Shown: positions 40,288 through 49,635 of the stretch, piece after piece
How the letters are laid out: each line of letters opens with the position of its first letter
How positions within the stretch are numbered: the first letter of the stretch is position 1
Origin: Enterococcus sp. CSURQ0835
GTDB lineage: Bacteria > Bacillota > Bacilli > Lactobacillales > Enterococcaceae
Direction: 5' to 3'
DNA: 64,000 nucleotides
Assembly (NCBI RefSeq): GCF_902706605.1
Contig: NZ_CACSLH010000004.1
Coordinates: 1 to 64,000 of the forward strand
Notes under the pieces: generated by a model
Seen by the model: the letters and a program-made list of their open reading frames with translations, nothing else
The model's database searches: none
What the model was told of the DNA's origin: nothing
Program-made: the position numbers and the translations under genes

Positions 40288-43200
40288 TTGAACTCATTTT
40301 ATAAAACGAAACGATTATTATGGGCGGCTTTAGCGGTCTCATTGACCGGGGCGGTCAGTGAGCTCCAGGCTATTTCAGCTGATGCGCAAGCTGATCAAAT
40401 CAGTGCACCGGCACAGCCGAAAACGCTCGCTGATTTTTCAGTGGCCGCTGGAAAATTACAATTGCAATCGAGCTTGCCGCTAACGACTACTACGCAAGGA
40501 ACGCCAGTGATCAAACAAGCACCAGGACTTGCAACCGAGGCCGCTTATTTTGATGGAAAATCTGCCGTGTTAGCGCCTTTTGGAAGCAATTTACAACAGC
40601 AATTCCACGAACAACTCACGATGGAAGCTTTTTTTAGAGCAGATGAGCTTTCGCAAAGTGAGATGGATCTTTTTTCAAATCAACAAGGTGGGGGTGTCGG
40701 ACTTGGCTTTGAAGGTGGGCGGTTAACCTTTTTTGGTTTTACCGGTGATCATTACGTCACGCCAAAAGCGACAGTCAAAGCGCATCAATGGATTCATGCG
40801 GTAGGGGTGATCGATGAGCAAAGTGTCGCGTTATACGTCAACGGACAGTTGGTCGAGAAACTTCCTAAAGCGGGACCATTGAAATTCACTACCAATCCCA
40901 ATGCACAAAATCTAGTTTTAGGCGGTGACAGTAGTAGCGCAAATGGAGCTGAGTATTTATTTCGAGGCTTTATAAACCGTGCCCGCTTATATCCGACCGC
41001 ATTGACTGCCGATCAAATCGCTGAACTAGCTACACAAGCGCATAGTCAAGATGTGGCAGAGCCGATTCAAACGCAAAATTTACAAACTAGTTTGGTCGGG
41101 GCAAAGACAAGCGTCCAAGCTAGTAATTACGATTTGAATGTTCAAGTGAGAGGGGAAACAGAAGGGGATATCGATCAGTTAACTTTAGAGGTGAGCTATG
41201 ATCCTCGGCTAGTAGCTTTTAAAGGGGTTCGCAATAATTCGTTTACTAGTAATACGACCGTATCCGATGATCACAATGGTAAGTTGCAACTTCAATTCAC
41301 AGGCGCACTTTCAACCGCTGATTTGATCAATTATGCGAAAACGACGATCGCGCAACTGTCATTTGCGACCTTGCCTACAACGAATGATCAAAAAGCTAAT
41401 TTTAAAATCAGTCAAGTCACTGCACAAGTTGCAGGTCAAATCGTTAAACCAAATGTGACACTTGCCGATCAAGCAGTGACGATTTTAGCGGATGATCCAT
41501 TTGATTATAATCATGATGGGTTAGTGAGTGTCGGGGATGTGGCATTGGCTCCAGCCCAGCAAAAAGCGCTGGTGGCTCAAAAGGCGACGATCTATCCATA
41601 CAAGCACGTGCTCGTTTTAACAACGGATGGTGGGGGCAATCCATGGGACCCGACTGGACTGTTTTATGCGAACGGAACGGCAGCACCCCAGTGGACGAAT
41701 GATCCGGCACTCTTAGCTAAGCGGCAAAATTCATTTGCGCTTAATTTTTTTAATCATGAAGCCGCCATGTCGACAAGTGCTAAAGCGATCTATCCAACGA
41801 TGTCTGGGATCAACTATGCTTCGATCCTCCACGGTTTAGATTGGAATGAATTGCCAACAGATTATCAATTAGATAATGAGAGTGCCGGTCAATTTTATTT
41901 CAATGATTTTGGGAAACCGACCGGACTTTATCCATCGATCTTTAAAGTCCTCAACCACTATCAACCAAAGCGGACGCTGAGTGTTTTTTCTGAATGGTCA
42001 CAAATTCCAAATGGGATCGTGGAACCTGATGCAGCGGTACAAAAAGAATATGATGGGACACCGGGACAGTCTTATCGCAAAATCGCAGCCTATATCAGCT
42101 CGCCTCAATTTGATAAGACGGCGTTTACTTTTTTACAAGACGATTCGATGGATCACGCGGGGCATTCGACCGGTTTTTATAATGATCGTTACTGGACGAA
42201 TTACAAAACTTATGATGAACGTTTCAAAAGTGTGATCGACAGCTTGAAAAATAGTGGTCACTTAGATGATACGTTGGTGATCTTTAATGCGGATCATGGT
42301 GGTTCAGGTCTTAATCATGGCGGAGCATCCCCGGCTGAATCGAACATCTTTATTGCACTTTACGGCCAAACGGTTCCTCAAGGTAAACGACTAACTGGCG
42401 GTAGCAATCGCGATATCACGCCAGTAGCTTTACAGGCGTTGGGCGTTCCGCAAGCACCTTCGATGACGGGAAGTGTATTTGATCCGCAAGCGTTTATGAA
42501 ACAAAGTGAACTGGCAGCTAAAAAACGGGATACTGAGCGAGTGGTGATCGGGAAAAGCCAACACGTTTTACATTTTAACTGGCAAAAAAAACAAGCAGTC
42601 AAAGCCGTTGATTTAGTCATCGAGCTAAATGGTCAAGCAAAAGGGACCTTGAAGCCAAACGATGGGAAGATTTTACGCGATCAAGTTGAAAATGGTCAGT
42701 GGAAGATCACCTTAGCTTACGATCAGATGCCGACTGACTTTTTAACGCTCACTACAACTGACTCGGCGGCAAAAATGAACGTCAGCCAAATGATGCTAGC
42801 CGATTCAGCTGGGAAAGAAATATACAATGACTTAACTGATTATTCAACTGAAAAATTAGATGCAGCGCTGCAACAAGCGGCCCAAATTCAAGCAAAACCA
42901 GGTCAAACTTTCACTGCGGCGAGTCAAAAAGTTTTAGCTGAGGCAGTTAGTCAAGCCCAAGCATTGCTGCAATCGGCTACTCTGACGACTGAAGCCGCGA
43001 ATCAAGCTGCAGAAAAAATCACCGCGGCGATCACGGGGCTCCAACTGGAACCGGCGAAACCGACTGCAATCAAAAAAGATCAGTTGAAACAAGCAATCGC
43101 AGCTGCAGAAAAAATCAAACCTCATGCGGGTCAGCATTTTACAGCTAAAAGTTATGGGGAATTCACCGCGGCTTTAGCTGCCGCTAAACAAGTGCTGACC

Positions 43201-43710
43201 ACTAACAAAGCGGATCAAGCTCAAATAGATCAGGCCTGTGAGCGATTACTAGCAGCTAAAAAAGCCTTAGTCGAAGAAACAGATGTTACGGCTAGTGGAA
43301 GTTCAACTACTTCTGATAGCCGTCAGCCTAGTGAAAGTTCAACGGCCACTTCAAGTACTAAATCAAGTGAAAGCCATTCGAGTGAAACACCAACGACCAC
43401 CACTACTAGTCAGCAAACGGCGATCGTAACTGGTAGCACGAGCGGATCGACTGACACCGCAGTAAAAGAAGTACCAGCAGGATCAGTCGTACCGGCTGAG
43501 CAAGGTGCAAAGGGTACCGCTAGTCAAACTAATCCAGCCACAAGCTCGGATTTTTGGTCCAATATCTTAGCAGAACCAAAAAGATTTCCTCAAACCAATG
43601 ATCGGATCGCAAAAGTTTCAGTTCTTTTCGGCGGTTTACTCGTGATTGTGGCCATTGGAATTGCTTGGTGGCGTCACGTAATAAAGAAATCAAATGATCC
43701 ATTGAATTAA
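40288..43710 (+). CDS. Cell-wall-anchored modular phosphodiesterase/phosphatase
   Basis: A 1140-residue exported protein starting at TTG 40288 after AAGGGG. Order: signal peptide (1-31); LamG-like lectin domain (about 45-250); cohesin-like domain (about 265-400); one dockerin-type calcium loop DYNHDGLVSVGD near 408; a type I phosphodiesterase/nucleotide pyrophosphatase domain (about 440-735) with LTTDGGG, AIYPTMSGINYASI (likely nucleophile Thr), DDSMDHAGHSTG and FNADHGGSGLNH as metal ligands; two FIVAR-like helical repeats (about 855-1000); a Ser/Thr-rich stalk; and a sortase signal FPQTND with membrane helix and basic tail. It probably hydrolyses phosphodiesters or phosphates at the cell surface; the substrate is unknown. 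Confidence 0.85.
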   Translation: MNSFYKTKRLLWAALAVSLTGAVSELQAISADAQADQISAPAQPKTLADFSVAAGKLQLQSSLPLTTTTQGTPVIKQAPGLATEAAYFDGKSAVLAPFGSNLQQQFHEQLTMEAFFRADELSQSEMDLFSNQQGGGVGLGFEGGRLTFFGFTGDHYVTPKATVKAHQWIHAVGVIDEQSVALYVNGQLVEKLPKAGPLKFTTNPNAQNLVLGGDSSSANGAEYLFRGFINRARLYPTALTADQIAELATQAHSQDVAEPIQTQNLQTSLVGAKTSVQASNYDLNVQVRGETEGDIDQLTLEVSYDPRLVAFKGVRNNSFTSNTTVSDDHNGKLQLQFTGALSTADLINYAKTTIAQLSFATLPTTNDQKANFKISQVTAQVAGQIVKPNVTLADQAVTILADDPFDYNHDGLVSVGDVALAPAQQKALVAQKATIYPYKHVLVLTTDGGGNPWDPTGLFYANGTAAPQWTNDPALLAKRQNSFALNFFNHEAAMSTSAKAIYPTMSGINYASILHGLDWNELPTDYQLDNESAGQFYFNDFGKPTGLYPSIFKVLNHYQPKRTLSVFSEWSQIPNGIVEPDAAVQKEYDGTPGQSYRKIAAYISSPQFDKTAFTFLQDDSMDHAGHSTGFYNDRYWTNYKTYDERFKSVIDSLKNSGHLDDTLVIFNADHGGSGLNHGGASPAESNIFIALYGQTVPQGKRLTGGSNRDITPVALQALGVPQAPSMTGSVFDPQAFMKQSELAAKKRDTERVVIGKSQHVLHFNWQKKQAVKAVDLVIELNGQAKGTLKPNDGKILRDQVENGQWKITLAYDQMPTDFLTLTTTDSAAKMNVSQMMLADSAGKEIYNDLTDYSTEKLDAALQQAAQIQAKPGQTFTAASQKVLAEAVSQAQALLQSATLTTEAANQAAEKITAAITGLQLEPAKPTAIKKDQLKQAIAAAEKIKPHAGQHFTAKSYGEFTAALAAAKQVLTTNKADQAQIDQACERLLAAKKALVEETDVTASGSSTTSDSRQPSESSTATSSTKSSESHSSETPTTTTTSQQTAIVTGSTSGSTDTAVKEVPAGSVVPAEQGAKGTASQTNPATSSDFWSNILAEPKRFPQTNDRIAKVSVLFGGLLVIVAIGIAWWRHVIKKSNDPLN

Positions 43711-43724
43711 AATAAGCAGCCAAC

Positions 43725-43764
43725 AAAAAAGAGCCGAGAGAAAAATTTCTCTCGGCTCTTTTTT
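43725..43764. terminator. Bidirectional terminator between surface gene and rpsT
   Basis: A 19-base perfect inverted repeat (arms 43725-43743 and 43746-43764) with A-runs on one side and T-runs on the other serves both converging genes. Confidence 0.93.
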
Positions 43765-43781
43765 AAATCATCATCACTGTT

Positions 43782-44033
43782 TTAGGCTAATTTTTTAGCT
43801 AAACGTGATTTGTCGCGGTTGGCTTTGTTTTTGTGAATCAAACCTTTTGATTCAGCCATATCGATTGCTTTAACAGCTTCTTTATAAAGCTCGTTAGTAT
43901 TTTCAGCACCGGCTGCAGCAGCTTCTTCAAATTTTTTAACGGTCGTGCGCATTGCGCTCATTTGAGAAGAATTTTTAGCATTTGCGGTTTCGCTTGTGCG
44001 AACACGTTTGATTGCAGATTCAATGTTTGGCAT
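43782..44033 (-). CDS. rpsT: 30S ribosomal protein S20
   Basis: S20 binds 16S rRNA in the body of the small subunit. The ATG at 44033 follows a perfect GGAGGTGA site and gives an 83-residue basic protein starting [12 protein letters not shown] and ending in [14 protein letters not shown], as in other S20 proteins. A longer reading frame upstream overlaps the leader and is not used. It is transcribed alone from a strong promoter towards the shared terminator. Confidence 0.97.
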   Translation of the reverse strand: MPNIESAIKRVRTSETANAKNSSQMSAMRTTVKKFEEAAAAGAENTNELYKEAVKAIDMAESKGLIHKNKANRDKSRLAKKLA

Positions 44034-44092
44034 CTGGAATTCACCTCCGAAATTAAGTCTTATACGGGAATCCGTACAATTCAACATTACTC

Positions 44093-44121
44093 ATTATACA
44101 TAAAGGCAAGTAGCAATGCAA
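44093..44121 (-). promoter_or_regulatory. Promoter of rpsT
   Basis: On the minus strand TTGCAT (44116-44121), exactly 17 bases, and a perfect TATAAT (44093-44098). The leader contains a small hairpin (TACGG/CCGTA). Confidence 0.85.
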
Positions 44122-44241
44122 TAAAATCGTGACAAGTTTTTTTCCTTAACAGATATTTTTCTCAGTAGCTAAAAAAAGCAGCAGAAAAATTCAGCTGGGT
44201 ATGCTACTATGAATGAGAAAAAAACAGAAGGATGTGACAAG

Positions 44242-45255
44242 TTGAGTATTGCGTTAATAGTGACTGTGACTTTAGTGATGGGCGTGATCTTTGTCAATGG
44301 CTGGACTGATGCGCCAAATGCGATCGCAACGGCTGTATCGACCCGGGTCTTAAAACCAAATACGGCGATCGGGCTAGCGGTAGTGATGAATTTTCTCGGC
44401 GCTCTGGTGATGACGTATTTTAACGCGCAAGTTGCTGAGACCATCAGTAATATCGTGACCTTTGAAGGAGCCGGCAATGCAGCACAAGTCGCCCTTGCAT
44501 CGTCGTTGTTTTCGATCGTTGTTTGGGCGGTCACCGCTTGGTATTTTGGGATTCCGACGAGTGAATCACACGCGCTGATCGCCGGGCTCACCGGTTCAGC
44601 CATGGCGATGGGAGGACTTTCGGCAGTCAATGGCGGCGAGTGGATCAAAGTTTTGGTCGGCTTAGTCGTTTCTACGTTAATGGGTTTTGGCGGCGGCTTT
44701 TTAGTAACGCGGCTGTTGGCTAAACTTTTTCAAGGCGTCAATCGCCGAAAAGCCAACCAAGTCTTTACGGTGGGCCAAGCGATCAGTGCGGCGATGAATG
44801 CTTTTTTGCACGGTGCGCAAGACGGTCAGAAATTTATGGGTGTCTTTATGCTGGGGCTTTTTTATAACAATCTCGTCGAAAAAACGGGCAACGGTTTTGT
44901 GATCCCGCTGTGGGTGATGGCGCTGTGTTCCTTAACGATGGGAGTAGGCACTTCAGTCGGCGGCATGAAGATCATTAAGTCCGTTGGGATGGACATGGTG
45001 AAACTGGAAAAATACCAAGGTTTTGCGGCGGATCTGAGTGCAGCGATCTGCTTGTTCCTCGCTTCGATTTTTGGGATCCCCGTATCAACGACCCATACGA
45101 AAACCACTGCGATCATGGGAGCTGGTGCTGCTAAACGGATGACTAGTGTCGATTGGAGTATCGTAAAAGATATGATCTTAGCGTGGGTCTTGACGTTTCC
45201 AGGTTGTGGCGTGATCGCTTTTATCATGGCAAAACTATTTGTAGCGATTTTTTAA
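44242..45255 (+). CDS. pit: Inorganic phosphate transporter, PiT family
   Basis: PiT proteins import metal-phosphate complexes with protons or sodium. I chose TTG 44242, because AGAAGGATG lies before it and the protein then starts MSIALIVTVTLVMGVIFVNG; an in-frame ATG at 44209 lacks a ribosome site and may lie at the transcription start. The 337-residue protein has about ten membrane helices and the duplicated PiT signatures GWTDAPNAIATAVSTRVL and FGIPVSTTHTKTTAIMGAG. The DUF47 partner gene follows after 16 bases. Confidence 0.93.
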   Translation: MSIALIVTVTLVMGVIFVNGWTDAPNAIATAVSTRVLKPNTAIGLAVVMNFLGALVMTYFNAQVAETISNIVTFEGAGNAAQVALASSLFSIVVWAVTAWYFGIPTSESHALIAGLTGSAMAMGGLSAVNGGEWIKVLVGLVVSTLMGFGGGFLVTRLLAKLFQGVNRRKANQVFTVGQAISAAMNAFLHGAQDGQKFMGVFMLGLFYNNLVEKTGNGFVIPLWVMALCSLTMGVGTSVGGMKIIKSVGMDMVKLEKYQGFAADLSAAICLFLASIFGIPVSTTHTKTTAIMGAGAAKRMTSVDWSIVKDMILAWVLTFPGCGVIAFIMAKLFVAIF

Positions 45256-45271
45256 TAAAAAGGAGAAGACG

Positions 45272-45895
45272 ATGGCAAGAAAGAAAACCTATGATTATTT
45301 TGGTGCGATGAACCAACTCGCAGAATATTCGGCCACTTCGGCACAAGTGTTGAAAGAATTGATCGACGACTATTCAGCAGAAAAATTTGAAGAAAAATCC
45401 GAAGTGATCCATCAACTGGAACATCAAGGTGATGAGATCTCAAAAAATACGATGAATGAACTGTTTGATTCTTTCATCACGCCGATCGACCGAGAAGATA
45501 TCGTGGAGATCATCAATCACCTTGATGATATTTTAGATGGGCTGAATGCGACGACTTATTTATTTGAAAATCTCGTGATCCAAACGATCCGAGAAGATAC
45601 GGAGCAGTTTTTACAATTGGTGGTCACTGCAACTAAAGGCGTCGTCAAAGCGACTAACGAATTTGCGAAATTCAAACATTCTAAAACGTTGAAAGGCTAT
45701 ATCCAAGAAGTCAATCAGACGGAATCAGAAGCAGACCGCCTTTACAGCGCGCTGACGAAAAAATTATTCACCGAAGAACGTGATCCAATCGAGATCCTTA
45801 AATGGAAAGATGTGTACGATCATTTTGAAGCAATCATCGACGACTGTGAAGATGCCGCTGATGTGATCGAAAGTTTAGTGATCAAAAATACGTAA
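45272..45895 (+). CDS. DUF47 (PhoU-like) partner of the phosphate transporter
   Basis: DUF47 proteins are PhoU-like three-helix-bundle proteins usually encoded next to PiT transporters and thought to regulate them. The 207-residue soluble protein has the pattern IHQLEHQGDEISKNTMNELF and FITPIDREDIVEIINHLDDI, with acidic metal-binding residues. It starts after an AGGAG site and shares an operon with the upstream pit gene. A terminator follows. Confidence 0.92.
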   Translation: MARKKTYDYFGAMNQLAEYSATSAQVLKELIDDYSAEKFEEKSEVIHQLEHQGDEISKNTMNELFDSFITPIDREDIVEIINHLDDILDGLNATTYLFENLVIQTIREDTEQFLQLVVTATKGVVKATNEFAKFKHSKTLKGYIQEVNQTESEADRLYSALTKKLFTEERDPIEILKWKDVYDHFEAIIDDCEDAADVIESLVIKNT

Positions 45896-45898
45896 GTC

Positions 45899-45940
45899 AA
45901 AAAATCCGACCTCTGTTTATTAGTAGAAGTTGGATTTTTT
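45899..45940 (+). terminator. Terminator of the pit-DUF47 operon
   Basis: AAAAATCCGAC (about 45900-45910) pairs with GTTGGATTTTT (45929-45939) including a G-U pair; the 3' arm forms the T run. Confidence 0.8.
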
Positions 45941-46024
45941 GGTTTTGAAACTGAATAGCTGCTCAAACTTGCCTTCTGCTTTGAAAAAGAGTAAACTTTT
46001 CAAAAATAATGAGGAGGAGTTTTC

Positions 46025-46651
46025 ATGGGATTAAATGAATATATTTTAGGTTTAAATAATTTAGAAAAGATTCGCCGTGCACCAGGATATTTCAAATTCA
46101 CGGAGCACACGGTGGCTTCCCATGCGTATCGTGTGACTTCGATCGCGCAAGTTTTAGGGGATATCGAAGAACAAAACGGCGTGACGATCGATTGGAAACT
46201 CCTGTATGAAAAAGCGTTGAACCACGATTACACGGAACGATTTATCGGAGATATCAAAACACCAGTCAAATACGCGAGTCATGAGTTGCGGGGAATGTTG
46301 CAAACGGTGGAAGAAAAAATGACTGATCGTTTTATCACGCAAGAGATTCCGCCAGAGTTTCAAGCAATTTATCGCCGGCGTTTATTTGAAGGCAAAGACG
46401 AGACGGTAGAAGGACAAATTTTAGCTATTTCAGATAAAGTCGATTTGCTGTATGAATCATTTGAAGAGATCATCAAAAATAATCCGGAAAAAGTGTATCA
46501 AGAAATGTTCATGGAAGCTGTTCAAACGATCAAAAGTTTTGATACGCGCCCGAGTGTCCATTACTTTTTCGCGCAGATCTTTCCCGAATTACTAGATCAA
46601 GAATTTTATGGCCGAGCAGAGTTTTTAGCCAAACTCGCGACGCTGGATTAG
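46025..46651 (+). CDS. HD-domain 5'-nucleotidase (YfbR-like)
   Basis: The 208-residue protein has the HD hydrolase signature: EHTVASHAYRV supplies the first metal histidine, ALNHDYTERFIGDIKTPVKY the HD pair and the YfbR-type TGDxxTPVKY-like segment, and SDKVDLLYESFEE a distal Asp. YfbR enzymes remove phosphate from dNMPs and help balance nucleotide pools. It has an AGGAGG site and stands between two unrelated units. The substrate is inferred from the family. Confidence 0.85.
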   Translation: MGLNEYILGLNNLEKIRRAPGYFKFTEHTVASHAYRVTSIAQVLGDIEEQNGVTIDWKLLYEKALNHDYTERFIGDIKTPVKYASHELRGMLQTVEEKMTDRFITQEIPPEFQAIYRRRLFEGKDETVEGQILAISDKVDLLYESFEEIIKNNPEKVYQEMFMEAVQTIKSFDTRPSVHYFFAQIFPELLDQEFYGRAEFLAKLATLD

Positions 46652-46680
46652 GCTACTTGCTACTTGTCTGACCTTTTTTC

Positions 46681-46689
46681 TGCTATGAT
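46681..46689 (+). promoter_or_regulatory. Extended -10 of the AI-2E family gene
   Basis: TGCTATGAT is an extended -10 about 20 bases before the start codon; the leader would be very short. Confidence 0.4.
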
Positions 46690-46708
46690 AAGCACAAGAG
46701 GTGAAAAG

Positions 46709-47719
46709 ATGTATCAACGGTTTATCCATAATCAAAGTTTACGGCGCTTTTCAGTTTTAGCGCTGATCATCGTCAGTTTATATTTAACGCGTTCCTTTAT
46801 GACCACGATTTTATTGACGTTCATCTTTACTATTTTGTCAGTGAAGATCGTGGGTTTTTTAGAAAAAAAGACCCAGCTGCCCACAAGCTTACTGACCTGT
46901 GGTGTCTATATCGCAGAAGTCTTGTTGTTGTATTTGCTGATTACTCAATACGCGTCAATGCTGACTGAACAAGCGATCCAAACGTATAATTCGATCGTTC
47001 ATTTTTATCAAAAGCGTGACTATGATTCAAATGTCGTCTTAAAATATGTTTCTGATTATTTAGCTCATCACAATTGGCAAGAAAAATTGGAGAGTGGAGC
47101 GGGGATCATTTTCACTCAGCTGCAACATGTGGGCGAATTTGCGTTGGCTTTTTTCTTATCGTTCATGTTGAGTTTCTTTTTCATGTTAGAAAAGCAAAAG
47201 ACCGCCGCTTTTTCACGGCATTTTTTGACGAGTGATCTCGGCTGGTTGTTTGCTGATATTGCTTATTTTGGCCGAATCTTCAGTGAGACATTTGGTGTAG
47301 TGATCGAAGTGCAACTGTTGATTGCAATCGTCAACACGGCGATCACGACGGTAGGCTTAGGGTTGATCGGCTTTCATCAATTGCCGACACTGGCGATCAT
47401 GATCTTTGCTTTGAGTTTGATTCCAGTAGCCGGCGCGATCGTCTCCTGCATTCCCCTAAGTTTGATTGCGTATTCCACCGGCGGCATCCAAAGTGTTTTA
47501 TATGTGTTGATCTTGATTTTGATCGTTCACTGCATCGAAGCATATATTTTAAATCCTAAATTCATGTCAAGCCGAACTAAATTGCCGATTTTTTACACGT
47601 TTGTGATTTTGTTGTTCAGCGAAAAATTTCTCGGTGTTTGGGGATTGATCGTGGGAATTCCGATCTTTACCTTTTTCTTAGAGATCATCCACGTTAAAAA
47701 AGGCGAAGGAGCTCAGTGA
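46709..47719 (+). CDS. AI-2E family (UPF0118) membrane transporter
   Basis: This family of membrane proteins includes exporters of signalling molecules and Na+/H+ antiporters; many members have no known substrate. The ATG at 46709 follows AAGAGGTG and gives 336 residues; an upstream ATG in the same frame lacks a ribosome site. About eight membrane helices are seen, with the family motifs LSLIPVAGAIVSCIPLSLIA and EKFLGVWGLIVGIPIFTFF near the C-terminus. It is a single-gene unit. Confidence 0.88.
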   Translation: MYQRFIHNQSLRRFSVLALIIVSLYLTRSFMTTILLTFIFTILSVKIVGFLEKKTQLPTSLLTCGVYIAEVLLLYLLITQYASMLTEQAIQTYNSIVHFYQKRDYDSNVVLKYVSDYLAHHNWQEKLESGAGIIFTQLQHVGEFALAFFLSFMLSFFFMLEKQKTAAFSRHFLTSDLGWLFADIAYFGRIFSETFGVVIEVQLLIAIVNTAITTVGLGLIGFHQLPTLAIMIFALSLIPVAGAIVSCIPLSLIAYSTGGIQSVLYVLILILIVHCIEAYILNPKFMSSRTKLPIFYTFVILLFSEKFLGVWGLIVGIPIFTFFLEIIHVKKGEGAQ

Positions 47720-47800
47720 TCTAGTGAATTCGGGTCAAAAGGACAGCGCCATATGCAATAGTCGTGACACTGTCGTAATACCAAACGTGTAACGCAAGCG

Positions 47801-47848
47801 AAAGCCGGCTACCTCCCATTAAAAATTATGGGAAGGTAGCCGGCTTTT
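47801..47848 (+). terminator. Strong terminator after the AI-2E gene
   Basis: A 19-base arm starting AAAGCCGGCTACC (47801) pairs with the arm ending GGTAGCCGGCTTTT (47848), with one bulged base. It lies between two converging genes and may stop both, but the leftward T run is short. Confidence 0.88.
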
Positions 47849-47872
47849 AACGTCTTAGTTCAAAAGGAAAAA

Positions 47873-49573
47873 TTATTTTTTATGATTTTCTCGGAGTTGT
47901 TGGATCGTTTTTTCTTCAGGAGTCACAAAAAGTGTTTTTTGATTTTCATAAATCACAAAGCCGGGTTTAGCGCCATTTGGTTTATGGACATTTTTTACGG
48001 CGACGTAATCGACGGGGACTTGAGCTGATTGGCGGTATTTAGAAAAATAAGCAGCTAGCTCGGCGGCTTCTAGTAAGGTCGTTTCACTCGGGTCGGTGTC
48101 TTTGATGATCACATGTGAACCGGGAATGTTTTTCGCATGGAGCCAAATATCCGTTTTTTTGGCTGTTTTTAAGGTCAGTTGGTCATTTTGCAAGTTGTTT
48201 TTCCCGACTAAGATCAACGTGCCGTCACTAGCGGTAAACTCTTCCGGTTTGGAAGGTTTGCTGTTGCGCTTTTTGCTACGCTTTTTCTTCAAGTAACCAC
48301 TAGCGATCAATTCTTCACGGATCACCTCGATATCCATCGGACCGGCTAATTCCAACTGGGCTAAAATGGATTGTAAATACGCGATTTCTTCTTTGGCCGA
48401 TTTGATTTGAGTGTAGATCAATTTGACGGCATTTTTTAACTTTTGATATTTATGGAAATACTTTTGCGCATTTTGGCTAGGGGAAAGCGCTGGGTTCAGC
48501 GTAATTTTCAGTGGCTGATTCTCTTCATAATAATTTTCCAGCTCAACACTTTCAGCGCCCCGCGGGACTTGGGCCATAAAAGTCGTCAACAGTTCACCTC
48601 GCCGGCGATATTCTTCGGCATTTTCGGAATCTTTTAGTGTTTGCTGACGTTTTTCAAGTTTAGTTTGATTGCGTTTGATCTCATTTTCCACTTTGCGAAT
48701 CAATTGATTCCCCAGTTGTTTGACCCGATCTTTTTCAGCTTTTTCACCGTAAAAAGCATCCAGCATCAAACTTAAATTAGGAAAGTGTTGCGCTTTAGTG
48801 AAAGTCTCAAACTCAATCGGCGCAAAAAATTCTTTTTGGCCTTTTTCACCGATCGTTGGAGTGGGTTGTTGGGTAACTTGCTGCCAAAAAGCTTGCCAAA
48901 CTTTTATTTTTTCATTTGGTGCTTGAGCCAACCGAAAACGCAATTCTTCGGCAGTGTCTCGACCTAAACCTTGAAAATGTTGTTGCAAATAACGCGCATC
49001 TAATTTTTCGGCGGTGGCTAAAATTTCGAAGACTTCCGTTTTCGACGCGGTAAAAGGGTTCAGTTGTGTTTGCTTAGGTGGTGCGATGTAGTCAACACCA
49101 GGTAAGATAGAACGGTACGTGTTTTGCGAGCTCCCGATGTGTTTGATCGCGTCTAAAATTTTATTCGTCTCAGCGTTCAGCAACACGATCGTAGAGTGGC
49201 GGCCCATCAGTTCGACGATGAGCACGATATTTTGCAGATCACCTAATTCATTTCGTTTACTAAAAGTGAAATGGACGACGCGATCGTTTTCGACTTGATG
49301 GATCGTCTCTAAGATCGCGCCTTCTAAATACTTTCGGAGCATCATGACGAAATTCGGTGGGTTCTCCGGATTGTGATAGGCAATCTTAGTTAGCTGCATC
49401 CGAGCGTAACTAGGGTGAGCGGATAATAATAAACGTTTATTTTCGCCGCGGGCTCGAATCACTAGGACGATCTCGTGTTCATAAGGCTGATGAATCTTGG
49501 CGATCCGCCCGCTCAATAATTCAGTTTTTAATTCGTTGACGATGGTATGGGTAAAAACTCCGTCAAAGGACAT
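47873..49573 (-). CDS. rqcH: Ribosome quality-control factor RqcH (NFACT/FbpA family)
   Basis: RqcH binds stalled 50S subunits and adds alanine tails that mark broken nascent chains for degradation. It was long annotated as a fibronectin-binding protein. The 566-residue protein has NFACT-N, with the Asp97-Arg98 pair (VENDRVV) needed for tailing, a coiled-coil region (about 270-430) and NFACT-R with the motif DIWLHAKNIPGSHVIIK. The ATG follows GAGGG, with a promoter 35-60 bases upstream. Confidence 0.94.
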   Translation of the reverse strand: MSFDGVFTHTIVNELKTELLSGRIAKIHQPYEHEIVLVIRARGENKRLLLSAHPSYARMQLTKIAYHNPENPPNFVMMLRKYLEGAILETIHQVENDRVVHFTFSKRNELGDLQNIVLIVELMGRHSTIVLLNAETNKILDAIKHIGSSQNTYRSILPGVDYIAPPKQTQLNPFTASKTEVFEILATAEKLDARYLQQHFQGLGRDTAEELRFRLAQAPNEKIKVWQAFWQQVTQQPTPTIGEKGQKEFFAPIEFETFTKAQHFPNLSLMLDAFYGEKAEKDRVKQLGNQLIRKVENEIKRNQTKLEKRQQTLKDSENAEEYRRRGELLTTFMAQVPRGAESVELENYYEENQPLKITLNPALSPSQNAQKYFHKYQKLKNAVKLIYTQIKSAKEEIAYLQSILAQLELAGPMDIEVIREELIASGYLKKKRSKKRNSKPSKPEEFTASDGTLILVGKNNLQNDQLTLKTAKKTDIWLHAKNIPGSHVIIKDTDPSETTLLEAAELAAYFSKYRQSAQVPVDYVAVKNVHKPNGAKPGFVIYENQKTLFVTPEEKTIQQLRENHKK

Positions 49574-49606
49574 CTTTTTTCCCTCATTTCTTGTAAGCTA
49601 ACTTAC

Positions 49607-49635
49607 ATTATAACGAAAAAAACGCCAGTAACCAA
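49607..49635 (-). promoter_or_regulatory. rqcH promoter, -35 inside the pckA terminator
   Basis: On the minus strand TTGGTT (49630-49635), exactly 17 bases, and a perfect TATAAT (49607-49612). The -35 lies in the loop of the terminator of the upstream pckA gene. A short inverted repeat (GTAAG/CTTAC, 49592-49606) follows the start site. Confidence 0.7.

Noticed and set aside
42100-42320. Sulfatase or lipoteichoic acid synthase identity for the surface enzyme
   Set aside because: The segment order (TDGGG, PTMSG, DHAGH, ADHGG) fits the type I phosphodiesterase/nucleotide pyrophosphatase branch better than LtaS or sulfatases, and multiple membrane helices are absent.
47720-47800. Small gene or RNA between the AI-2E gene and its terminator
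   Set aside because: No frame with a ribosome site and no promoter were found; it reads as an untranslated 3' region.
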